Positions 49,641-61,056 of a DNA stretch of 64,000 bases are shown here, one piece after another (positions within the stretch are counted from its first letter, which is position 1; every line of letters begins with the position of its first letter). The position numbers were made by a program, and so were the translations under genes. This stretch comes from Stromatinia cepivora (lineage: Eukaryota > Ascomycota > Leotiomycetes > Helotiales > Sclerotiniaceae): NCBI GenBank assembly GCA_014898415.1, contig RCTD01000024.1, positions 124,001-188,000 on the forward strand, in the 5' to 3' direction. The notes beneath the pieces were generated by a model. The model did no database searches, was not told the origin of the DNA, and worked only from the letters and a program-made list of their open reading frames with translations.

Positions 49641-51218
49641 ATGAATGAATTTTTAAAGGTATATAAATCTTCTCTTTGTATTTTTGTTTTTGTTTTAATT
49701 AAGTTTTTATTAATCATTATTATATTTAAGATTTCGGGATCTAAAAAGATTAAACAAGCGAATCTTAATTATATTAGATAAATAATAATTGAGAAGAAAA
49801 CTTTGAGAAAGTCGAATACAAAAGAAGATTCCAATATTTCTTTAAAGGATTAACAAATTGAGTAAAAAGAATTAATAAATTCAATACAGATAATAAACCA
49901 AGATATTGATCTTTAGGAATATAATTTAACTAAATCTATTTCTAGAATGATATATAATTATCTATTTCAAAAACCGTTTTCTTTTGTCGAAAGAACTATT
50001 ACTTATTGTAATCAATTGCTTATTATGAATTCAAATAATAATTTGAAGGTAGATTTCATTCTTAAATCCTATTATATAATTAAAAGATTTTATTAATCCT
50101 ATATTTGTAATTATCGAGATAAGGATCATTTGATAAAGAAAAAAAAAAAAAAGGATTTCTTTATTTGATAACAACAATCCATTCGATCCTTTAATACTGG
50201 GTTTTTCGGACAATGAATTAAATAAAGAAAAGAAAGAAAAAAGGTTATCGAAAATTATTAATTCTTTAATTAAAACAAAAGATAAAGGGAATTGTAGGGA
50301 AAGAAATAATCATTTATATATTCGATATATAAAATTGTTGATTGCTAGAAGATATAATTTCTATAATGAATGTTTTGTTGATTCTTCTAAATCGAATAAT
50401 CGTTGATATTGGAATTGTAATATTTATTTATGTATTTCCTTATTAGTTTTCCTTTATCCTTTAATAGATTATTATATTATTATTCATTAGCAAAATTCGA
50501 AAGTAAATTCTTTATTTATTTTCTATTTTTATAATATATTGATCGTTGATTGTATAATCCAAACAGGGATACAAAATTACAATAAAGATAATATTGAAGA
50601 TTGAAAAGAAAAGAGAAATTGTTTTTTCGCCTTTATATTATCATTTTTTCTTTTTTCATTATATTACTCATTGGAGTCCTCGAAAAGCCGAATGGAAGAA
50701 ATATATTATGATTTCGGAAAACGATAATGAAGATAAGAGAAAAAGAGTAATGAAGAAAAAGAGAAGAAAGGAATAGATGATATATTTAAAGAAAAGGGAA
50801 AAAAAGGATAGTTCTTTGATTTCTATAATATCGATAATATTAATAATTTTGATTACTTTAATTGTTCTTTGTTTCTTGATTGTTATAAATAATCCAGAGA
50901 TTCTTTTATTTGAATTTTAAGTTATTGAGTTTAAAAAGAAGTTTATTCTTTTTTGAGGATAGGAAAATGAAGAATAGAGAAATGATCAGTTTTGATTATT
51001 CTTTGTTTCTTGATGAATATAGAGTATATGAATTGGAGTATGTTATAGAAAAATACAATGGTTTGGGATATCAAATAGGATTTATTCTATCTATACTAAA
51101 AAGAAGAATTACAAACTCCAGATTGTTGTTATTCAAGCTTTATGATCCAGATTGTTATTATTCAAACTTTAGATTGTTATTATTCAAGTTTTATGATTCT
51201 ATTGTTTATATCTTGTAG
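49641..51218 (+). pseudogene. Antisense accessory gene of copia B3 (RIP-disabled)
   Basis: ATG at 49641 gives MNEFLKVYKSSLCIFVFVLI with a hydrophobic helix. The first block 49641-50048 is 408 bases, like B2. TAG in DIDL*EY is TGG in B1 and B2. An A-run at 50138-50152 shifts the frame before the block LILGFSDNELNKEKKEKRLS (50193 on). After 50403 a TGA is followed by a hydrophobic stretch, then EWKKYIMISENDNEDKRKRV at about 50690 and, at 50910-51218, a basic part with MISFDYSLFLDEYRVYELEY. Blocks keep the same order and spacing in all three copies. Function unknown. Confidence 0.62.
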
Positions 51219-52831
51219 ATTGAAAAAGAATTGGAAATATTCGAATTTTTATCTTATAAGGTTTTTAGTGAGTTTGTCAGCAGTTATATCAATAATCGGT
51301 AGATAGATTATATAAAAATTCCCTTTTGAATATTCTTAATATAACCATATATTTTAAATATCAATATAACATAATTTTATAATAATCCGTTCATTCTCAT
51401 CAACCACCAATCTGATCGTTTGTTGATTGTTACAAAAAATTGTTATAGGTTTTTTTATTGTTAAATCGATCTTTTTTAAGAAATATAAAATTGTTATAAT
51501 TTCTTTTGATATATATTCGATTTTGAGAAGCTTTATTTCGGTAATCGAGATGGTTATAATATCTTGTTTGGATATTTTCTATATAATTAAGTTATCGAAA
51601 AGGGATATAATATACCTTTGGGATGATCGATGAGTATCTGGATTATTTGCAAAAAAAGTTTTTGAAAAAACGAGAAATTGTAGTATTTGATCATTGTTAT
51701 ATTGGATTATAAGATATTTTGTATTCTATAAATATTGTAAATAATGATCGATAGTTTTTATATAATCGCTAAATAGATTAATCAAATAATGATTCAATTA
51801 TAAAGTAGTGAATAATATATCCATTTTTATAATAATTATAGTATATAATACTGAATCCACTTTCTCTTGATATATTTTTATAATATATATAAAAGTTTGA
51901 CCCTGATTTTTCTGAAATATTATTATCGAAAGTAGTGTATTTATTATCCCATTTGTTGCTTTGAATTTCTTAGTAATCTTTTTAATATATATATTATAGA
52001 TTAGTTATAGCTTTTTCTTAAATCGATTATAGAATATATATATATCTAAAAACCATTTAATATTTCCCAGATCTCATAGTTTATATACAGCTTTGATTCC
52101 TTTGATAATCTTTGTAACAATTGATTCGTTTTTCTTATAATAAATGATCTGAATATTGTTTATAAAGAAAAGAATTATAACGATGTATTTTAGATTAATA
52201 TATAAATACAATTTCTTTTTGTATTATATCAATTCTAGTTTTTCGAATATCCGAATAAAATCCCTAAATCATATAATTGAGGAATTTTGTAGATTATACA
52301 AAATTTGATCGATTATAACATTTTTGTTTAGGATTTTATATCCATCAAATAGATAGTATATAATTGGAATACTGAAAGGATCGCGCAGAGTATTAATAAA
52401 GATATTGATTATATTGTATTGTTTTGTTTCGAAATTGTATTTAACGATAATTGCTATTACGATTCGGAATAATCGATTTGTTAATATAATAATGTAAGTA
52501 ATCTTAATAATACTTTTAGCTTGTAGATCTTCTTATATTATTAAATGTGAATGGTAATAAATAATTAAACCTTGATCATTGTATTTATATATAAACACTT
52601 ATTAAAGAGGGATTGGTTTTATAGATTCCGATCCAGAATCGATTTTATGTTAGATTTTCTTAGCCTTAAAATTATTAACCTCAAAATCGCAATCCTATTT
52701 GAATTAATATTTTATTTAATGATCTTCTAATTGATGATAAAAACGAGGTAACTTTAAAACTACAAATATATGAATTCGAGGAAGTGATATTGTCTGTAAT
52801 TTATTGATTGTAGATTAAATGAAAGGTAGTA

Positions 52832-55016
52832 ACCGATTTCCCTACATCGTGCACGACCCCACATCTTGCACGCCCTTCATATTCCTATTACGATCACTTC
52901 AAAATTCGATATTAATTATAAATTATAAGATATAAAGCTATAATTCTTTTTGAGTAATAAAGAGATGTAGTATTATCCTATAGAATTAAAAAACCTTTAT
53001 ATTTTCAATTTCGATGAAACTTTGATATATTGTTTAGTCTTTGAATATAATACCCTTTTTCCTTCTTCCATTATTGATTTATCAATTTCTATAATATCAT
53101 AATCCTTTATAACTTCTTAGGATATTAGATTTATAATAGGAAAACGTTTTTGAATTATTTGTATTTTTTTAATAAAAGATATTAATGATTTCCGAGCTCT
53201 TTTCATCCCCTTTTTGATATTATATATAATTTGATGATCGATCTTCTTTTATACTATTTTCTCTTTAATCGCTTTATTCTTCCATTCCTTTTCAACTTTC
53301 TTTTCGGTTTTCTTTTGTTTCTTAACTTCCTTCTTTTGTTCAACAGTTAGTATTTTTATCGATTAATAGATTCTAGCTTTTTCGATTTACAAAGAGGAAT
53401 ATAAAAAAGCATTTCCGTTTTCTTCTCTTATTAAATTTAAACATTTAAAATAGATTCTTTTCTTTTTTTCGATTTTCAAAGTTTCTTCTAAACCTTTTGC
53501 TCTATATAATTGGATATTAGTATTAATTATATATATAAATATGGTCTTAAAAAGCTTCTGAGTGATATTGGAATCCTATTTGAAGCGAAACTCTAATTTA
53601 AGGTGACAAAAAGTTTTAATTGTATATAATATCTTTATTTTATTCTCTATAAATTGTATCGATATAAATAACATAAAGGTTTATTCTGGTTCGATATTGT
53701 GAATAGTAATGTTTTTATTTATAGAATAAATGCCGGCTTTTTCGAAAGATTTCAGGATATTATGAATAATAGCAGATTGAACCTAAGCAATCTTAAATAT
53801 CATTCAAAAGTTATATTTCGATATTCCAATAATACTTTTGCTTTTGTGTATTAGATTATTGAGTTTTATATTATAATTCGTTGAAAAGGGAAGGAAGTAG
53901 TTTATATTAAGAGGTTGGAATCGATGTATAGAATGGGGGGGGAGAATCAATAAAATAATCTTTAATTCGTTGTATTTCAATATAAATTCTATATTTATAT
54001 AATCAGAATGATTATTTATAATCAATAGATAATATCCTTTCTTTGCTTTTGAACAAGTATAGCGTTGAAAGATCTTATTAAGCTAAATGAAACCGAATGT
54101 ATTCGATAATCATCTATTGTTTGAAGTTTCGAAATAAGCTTGATCTTTTACTTTTATTTCATCAATCTATATGTTCTGTAGATCTCCAGATTCTTTTTTA
54201 TAAATTAGAATAAATGGAATAACTGTACCGTCGGTATATATACATGCTAAAAGAGTGATAAATTCTTTCGATCCATTTTGCTTAGCTTTTGTAGTTCTAT
54301 TATGATTATATGCATTAATACTCATTATCCTTTTCATAATCCTCCCTAAATCAATTATAAAACCTTTCTTGTTCTAATTGTATATATTCTTAAATGATAT
54401 ATTATATTTTGTGGTTATTTTTATTAATTAAATGAAAAAAAGAGGGGTATTAATATAACTCTTTTAAATAATAAAATTCAACAATAATACAAAATAATTC
54501 AAACTAGATTATAAAAATACTCAAATACAGCAATATTATCAACTTTCATATACAAATTATTAATATATTAGAGATATCGACTTTGAAGATGTATTTTATG
54601 TTTTTTTATGAAATTTGCTGTTTAGTTCTTCTTTAGAAAACGGCCTATAATTTTTTCCGCAAAGTTTTTGATTATATGATTTGTAAGGGATATAGATCTT
54701 TATATCAATTTGTTAATTTGATCGATTAAAGTCTTTTTTTGCTTTTTTGAAAGAGATTGGTGAGTTTCAGTATATGCGATACTGTAGGAGGTGGTTTTGC
54801 TTTTATGGTGCCGAAAGAGTGTTGAACGATTGATTTTGAAGAAATTTGTTATTTGAGTATATTTAGGGTGCTCTTCCCTTTTAATTTGAGCTAATGCGAG
54901 CTTCATACAGGCCTCTGAAGGTATATCGTCGCTATATCCGTTTATGGTGGTTGATATTTTATAAAATTAAAAGTGCGTGCAAGATGTGGGGTCGTGCACG
55001 ATGTAGGGAAATCGGT
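52832..55016 (-). mobile_element. Fot1/pogo-type DNA transposon in B3
   Basis: 2185 bases with perfect 42-base terminal inverted repeats (outer bases ACCGATTTCCCTACATCG) and the TA duplication at 52830-52831 and 55017-55018. B2 (about 45725) keeps the empty TA site. The TIRs are GC-rich and identical while the inside is AT-rich and mutated. TA target and the DDE_1-type transposase place it in Tc1/mariner, pogo/Fot1 branch. Confidence 0.93.
53150..54906 (-). pseudogene. Fot1/pogo transposase remnant
   Basis: The N-terminal helix-turn-helix (psq/CENP-B type) is readable at 54700-54906 (KYTQITNFFKINRSTLFRHH). The DDE_1 region is at 53804-54025 (IINNHSDYINIEF, the D of NDGH-type changed to N, then ILLILPPHSIHRFQPLN). 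A very basic Lys/Arg-rich C-terminus lies at about 53220-53400. Many stops between the blocks; not active. Confidence 0.8.
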
Positions 55017-55633
55017 TAATGGTTTTGCTTCAATTCCAGTAATGATTATACTATGAATTATTATAAATTGAAAACACTTTTTTATATCATTCATTCCTTA
55101 TTGATTAAATCAGAATATAAAATGAAAATTGTTTAAATGGAATAAACTTATTGAATCTGTTCTTTGAAATATAACAATTTTTATATAGGATTCAGTGTTA
55201 AGATTATTTATTTAATAATATTATTATATATATAATTACTTTTATATATATATTGATTATTTTAGAATATGAAAGTCAAATAATTCTCAAAAAAGAGATG
55301 ATTCCGAATGATAATTATATAATTGAAATTCAAATAGATTGATTTGAACTTTGAATATTTCAATCCTTATAATACGAATTCTTTTAAGTATTTATTCGAA
55401 ATTATAAATCCATGAGTTTTTTATAAATCGATCAAAAGAATATATAGGGTACAATAGTTTTTATAATGATTAAATTTCCTTTATGGAATATTCTAATTGA
55501 TTATTTCAATATATATACTTCTTTTTAAAATATTGAGATTAATCGATTAAAGCAATCTTTAAATCACTTTTGTATATATTATAAAGAACTTCGATAATAC
55601 AATCAATAAATTTATATTTTATATTCCTTATAT

Positions 55634-55924
55634 TGTGAGAAAGTTGGGATATCAAGGCCTAACACGTAGTTAGTTCGTAGTTATATGGTTATATGACTCT
55701 TTGTAGTTAGATATAAGAGAGGGCTTTGCCTTTCTTTTCTTGAAAGAAATCAATCGTTTTCTATTAGTCTTTTTGTATTTTATTTATATATAATCCAAAC
55801 TATTATTTAAACTTATTAGTTTTATTATTTGAAATTTTTATAATATAATTTGATCAATTCTAATTCCCATTTTCCTTTGCAATATGTTATCGGGATGTAT
55901 ATATCTCGATCTATCTTTTTCACA
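55634..55924 (+). repeat. Solo LTR-C copy 3 (inverted relative to the other two)
   Basis: 291 bases, TGTGAGAAAGTTGGGATATC to TCTTTTTCACA. Its flanks belong to different elements (B3 left, F right) and show no duplication, so a rearrangement probably ended here. Confidence 0.7.
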
Positions 55925-58900
55925 ATGGTGATTTATACTGGATTCGAATTGTATGGTTTATATTGTATAAATATATCTGTGAGGAAATTATAATTGAAAA
56001 GAAAGTAGAATTAGTAGTTTATAAATAAAGGAATAGGATTGATCCTGAAAGGATAATTTTTTCAAAAATGTGGGATTGTCAAGCTTTGAATAAAGAAGTT
56101 TTGATTATTGAAGTTTCTTTATTTGTATTTATTTATTATATCGAAGATAAATCATTTTTCAGTAGAATTATTATTTTATTCTTTATTTTGAGAGGAATAT
56201 ATCGATGAAGGTTTTATTTAGGGATATAACTAGTAATATTAAAAATATATTAGAATTCCAAATATAATGGAGTCCCCATTTGTAAACGAATCATTTATCT
56301 TTGCAAATAAGAAAATTCCAATCCCAAAAATGATTTTAACTAAATATGATCAATTATATTAAAGGACCTTGAATACCTTATATACCTTTAAAGCTATTTG
56401 AATATTTAAATATATATTAAAATAATAAAAAGGATTAAATATAATATACTAAATTACCATTCTTGATATCAATAATCAAAAATTTAAGATATATCTTAAA
56501 AAACTTTTAATTGAAGGATTTGAAACTTATATATTCCTTTAAAAAAAGGAAAACTTTGAAAAAAATTATATATATTTTTCTTTTTTTTTTGGAGATTTAT
56601 TAAGGGAAAATTATAAATATTGAAAGTTATCGAAAACCAAATATTGAATTAGATTTTAATGAATCAAATACTTTTCAATTAAATTATAATAATATAATAA
56701 ATAATTTTGATCTATTTATAAGATTGAATCTTTTGTAAAATATTTCTCAAAAATCAAAGGATAATATTATTACTCCAATTATTAATCCTCTTAAATCCAT
56801 CGAAGAATTCTTTATTGATAATAATGGAAATTCTATTAAAAAAGAAGAAAAAATAAAAAAACCAAAAAAGAAAAAAAAATAAATCAATAATAGCAAAATC
56901 TATCAAAAATTCTATTTGCTATTTGTATTAAGAATTATATATATATATTCCCTATTATACCATATATTAGAAATACCGTTACCCTTACTTTCAACGGGAT
57001 CGATATATTTGACTTCCTTATAATTTGGGATGCCTTATAAATTGATTGCGGTATATCTAATAAAGAAATGCGAATTTGATTTCCTTGATATTATGATTAT
57101 ATTATTATTATCCAAATCAAATTTATACTGAAATATAATTCTATTAAATATAATTGGAAAAAAGAGTTGAGATCAATATTATTCCAATGTTTTTGTAATT
57201 ATAATATTTAGCAAATAACAAATACCCGAAACTTTTTTAATTAATTTATTAATAATTAATATAACAAGAATGAAAAGGATTATAATATAAATCCAACAAT
57301 AATAAAGGATTATATTATCAAGTTTATATTTTCGATTATTCAATTCATTAATAATTATATAATCATTGAATTCGAAACTGGAAGGATATTCCTGTGTGAC
57401 CTATATGCCCAAATGGGAAAAAAGATTACTAAACAGTTTAAAATTGATTTCGATGATTTTGTTTTTATAAATTTCAAAAGAATGATAAACGAAACTTACA
57501 AATAATACTTTTTTAAGGATTCTATCGCCTGAATTTATAAAAGATTTAAATTTCATCAAATTACTGTTTCCTAGATTATATATGAATATATAAAAACCCT
57601 ATTTATTTTTGATGCTAATATAAAGCTTTATTCTTAAGAACAAAAAATAAAAGATATTATAAATAAAATCATTGATCTTTTAAATAAACTCAATATGAAT
57701 TATCTAAAAATGAAAATTAAAGGTACAAGGGATTCGAAGTTATCCTTTTTATTATTATAATATCAAACTATTTATTGAAAAGATAATATAAAATATAATG
57801 ACTATTCTATTCAAGATGAACAAAAGGGAATTCTTTTTAATATAAATAAAGTTTACAAAAAGGATTATCTTTATTATTATTATTTTGAAAGATCTCTTTA
57901 TAATAATGGTTATATTATAAAACAAAATTGTCCTAAGAAAATCGATAATATTAATACTGAATTATATTATTATAACGAATATAGAATCTTTATATTTGAT
58001 TTTAAAGGATATCTTAATCCTTTCTTAATCTTTAAATAAAAAAATTCTCTAAAAAATTATTAGATTGAAATATATACAAAAACTTATAGATTTGGTTAGT
58101 AAAAGAAACGATTGAAGAAATCCAATATTAAAAATAATTCGTTGAATTTCGGAATCTCTAATATTGAAATCGTGAAGAGTATATTTATAAATAATATTAA
58201 TTATTGAAAAGGGGAAATTATCAATATCAATACAACTACTCAACCTAAAGAAGTCTCAAGGCCACAAGATCGACCATCTAAAAAATCTAAATCAATAGAA
58301 TGAAACGGAATTGATAAACCCCAAAAATCGTTAAGTACTTTTCGAAAAATATTGTTTAAAACAATAAATCAAATTGAAAGGGAGAGGTTAAAGAAAGAAT
58401 TCTCCAATAAAAATGAAACTATAGATATTGATAAAAACGAAGAAAACGAAATAGAAAAATCTCAAAAAGGGGAAGGCTTTCCTGAATCCGATGAAAATGG
58501 TATAATACGAAAGAATAGAATATTCAATTCTTATATTAGATCCTCAAGAATAAAGAAGCAAGTATTAATCATTATTTATACTACAGAATCCCCGATAGAA
58601 ATCTTAAAACGGATTTGTAAAATCGAAATCCCGATAATAATTAGAATTGCCCTTATATATATACCAGATCTTCTTAAACAAATTCTCAAAAAAGCATTAA
58701 TCATAGATATCGAAAAACAAAGAGAGCTTTTCAGAAATTCAGAAATCCCTGCCGAAAAAGTTGCAATAGCCTTAATAATTATTAATTATTTAAACGCTTC
58801 CTTTAGTTATTAATCAAAAGAAATATATAATATACCTATTATTATTGTAACCCTTACAGGTAAGAATATCAAAATTAGCGGTATTATTGATTCGGGATCG

Positions 58901-61056
58901 ACAATCAATATAATGAACCTGAAAGTTGCAAGAGAATTGGAACTTATAATATACGAATATAAAGCGATAATAATTATCCTTAATAGGAGTGCCACCACCT
59001 TGTATGAATTGATTGAAGATATAGAAGTCAATTTTGAAAGAGTTAAAAACATTGTCGATATCTTCATCTTGAATAATACTAAAGATCCATTACTATTGGA
59101 GATATTATATCTATTTACAGAAAAGATCGATTTTGAATATAAAAAAGATAAATAGATTATATAAATTACTGATGACAATAATATTAATAGGGCCGATTAT
59201 TGGGCAATTAAATCAAAACGTAAAACAAATATTATAAAAACTGGTCTTGAAAAATCGGGAAAAGAATAAACAGTACAAATCCTAAGGATTATATCGATGA
59301 CCTCCCAAAAGTCCTAAATGCTATCAAGAGTAAAGGGAAATTTGAAGAATTTGTTAAAAACCATTTCCCAGAACTCCTGATTAATATCCCAAATTTTAAA
59401 ACGATCTTAAATTCTGTAGAGTTTAATATAGATATTATTTGAATTAACCTTGATTTTAATATCGAAAATATATTTGATAATATTGAAGATTCGGAATTAA
59501 AGGGATTTCAGGAATACTTTGTTATTAATAATATTCATTTCGATTTAGAAGAATTTAGGGTAGAAAAACAATATCTAAGAAAAATTAACCGATATTAAAT
59601 CCAAAATTCTTGTTCCAATTAATAATATATATAAGAAAAAAAAAAATAAAATAAAACCCTCAAATGAAATAAAATATATCAATAAAGAAATCCCAAAAGA
59701 TAATCCTAATTAACTAGAATTGAAATATACAAAACACTTTAAATATCAATTATCAAATCCTTTTTCGAAATATTTAATATTATACTTCAATATTAAACCT
59801 GAAGACTTCCGATTGATATAAAAATATTTAATATTGTTAAATATCAAAAATATACTTTAAGAATATAAAAAGGAATTTCTCCTTATATTACTACAGAATC
59901 GAAAAGCAACATTAACTTTTGATTAAATAGAAATCGGCAAGATCAAACCTTCAATTATTCCGTTACAGATTATCAAGATAATATTATATAAAACCTAACA
60001 AACTTTTGGTTTTATATCCTCTAAAACCCTTTTATCAATAATTATCGAAATAATAAAAGATTATATCAAGCGAGGTATATTAAAGGAAAAAAAAGGATTA
60101 TACCGAAACCCTTAATATCTAATTAAAAAGAACAAGATTAATAAATATTGTATTATTATTATAATAATAAAAGTAAATATTATAATCCTGCAAGATACAA
60201 ATATACTTCCAAATTTAAAAGAATTTGTTGAATAAATAATTGAATACTTATTAATATTTTTGATTAATTTTTTCTTTAAATATAATCAAATATTTTTAGA
60301 TAAGAAAAGTAAAGATATCATTATTATTATAACCCTTTTTGATTTGATAAAATTTATTATTTTATTATAAAAGATTATTAATTTAGTTGCTCAATTTATA
60401 AAGATTATATTAAAGATATTATGGGATATTATACTTGATATTGTTATACTTTATTTGGATAATATTAGAATTAAGGGTCCCAGAATTTGATACAATAAAA
60501 TTGAAGTTGAACCTGGATTGAGGAAATTCGTTATCAAGTATTTAAAAAACCTGAATACTATAATCGAATATATTAAATATATAAAATATATTATTAATAT
60601 CAAATCCAAATGGTATTACAATGAAATCCAAATCGTAAGCTATTATACCAATTCTAAAAAAAGAAATCCTGATACTGCCAAAATCATCAAGATATTTAAA
60701 TAACCATTTTGTTCGAACAATTATAAAATTAAAATGTTCCTTGGAGTATATATCTTTTATCGATTTTGGGTAGAGAATTTCGTTATTATTATAAAGCCTT
60801 TTTATATATTATTGAAAAAAGATATAGGATTTATTTAGATCGTTAATTATAATATTATAATAATCTTACTGAAAAATAAATTAACTTCAACCCCAATCCT
60901 TCTTCCATTGATTTATTTATCTAGAATCAGAATCATTATATTCGTTATCGATATTAACTTGATAGGATAAAGAGTTATTTTAGGTTAAATGTATGATAAT
61001 AAGCTTTACATTATTATTAAATATAAGAATAATATATAGAATTATATTAAACAGAA
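55925..61056 (+). mobile_element. Ty3/gypsy element F, partial, interrupted by copia E
   Basis: A leader or LTR remnant of unclear limits (55925-56266) is followed by gag-pol on the + strand up to the insertion of E at 61057. No LTR pair is visible in the window. The rest would lie beyond E. Confidence 0.75.
56267..61056 (+). pseudogene. Gypsy F gag-pol remnants
   Basis: A likely start at 56267 (MESPFVNESFIFANKKIPIP). Gag, with a cysteine-poor knuckle relic at about 57880-57940, runs to about 58800; 58352-58813 is open for 153 codons. The protease is near 58880 (ISGIIDSGSTINIMNLKVAR). RT lies at about 59930-60490 (QPF-type start, AQFIKIILKILWDIILDI, then ILYLDNIRIKGPR where canonical YLDD reads YLDN). 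60518-60703 reads KKRNPDTAKIIKIFK, and RNase H begins at about 60720 (FLGVYIFYRFWVENF). Broken by RIP-type stops. Confidence 0.8.

Larger units (their letters stand above)
49613..55633 (-). mobile_element. Copia B3, inverted, truncated at both ends, with nested Fot1-type transposon
   Basis: Reverse-complement copy of family B corresponding to about 45135-48965 of B2. It lacks both LTRs. It stops at solo LTR-C (55634) on one side and abuts the B2 3' LTR on the other. The transposon at 52832-55016 interrupts it. Pol remnants are on the minus strand; the antisense frame is therefore on the + strand. Confidence 0.85.
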
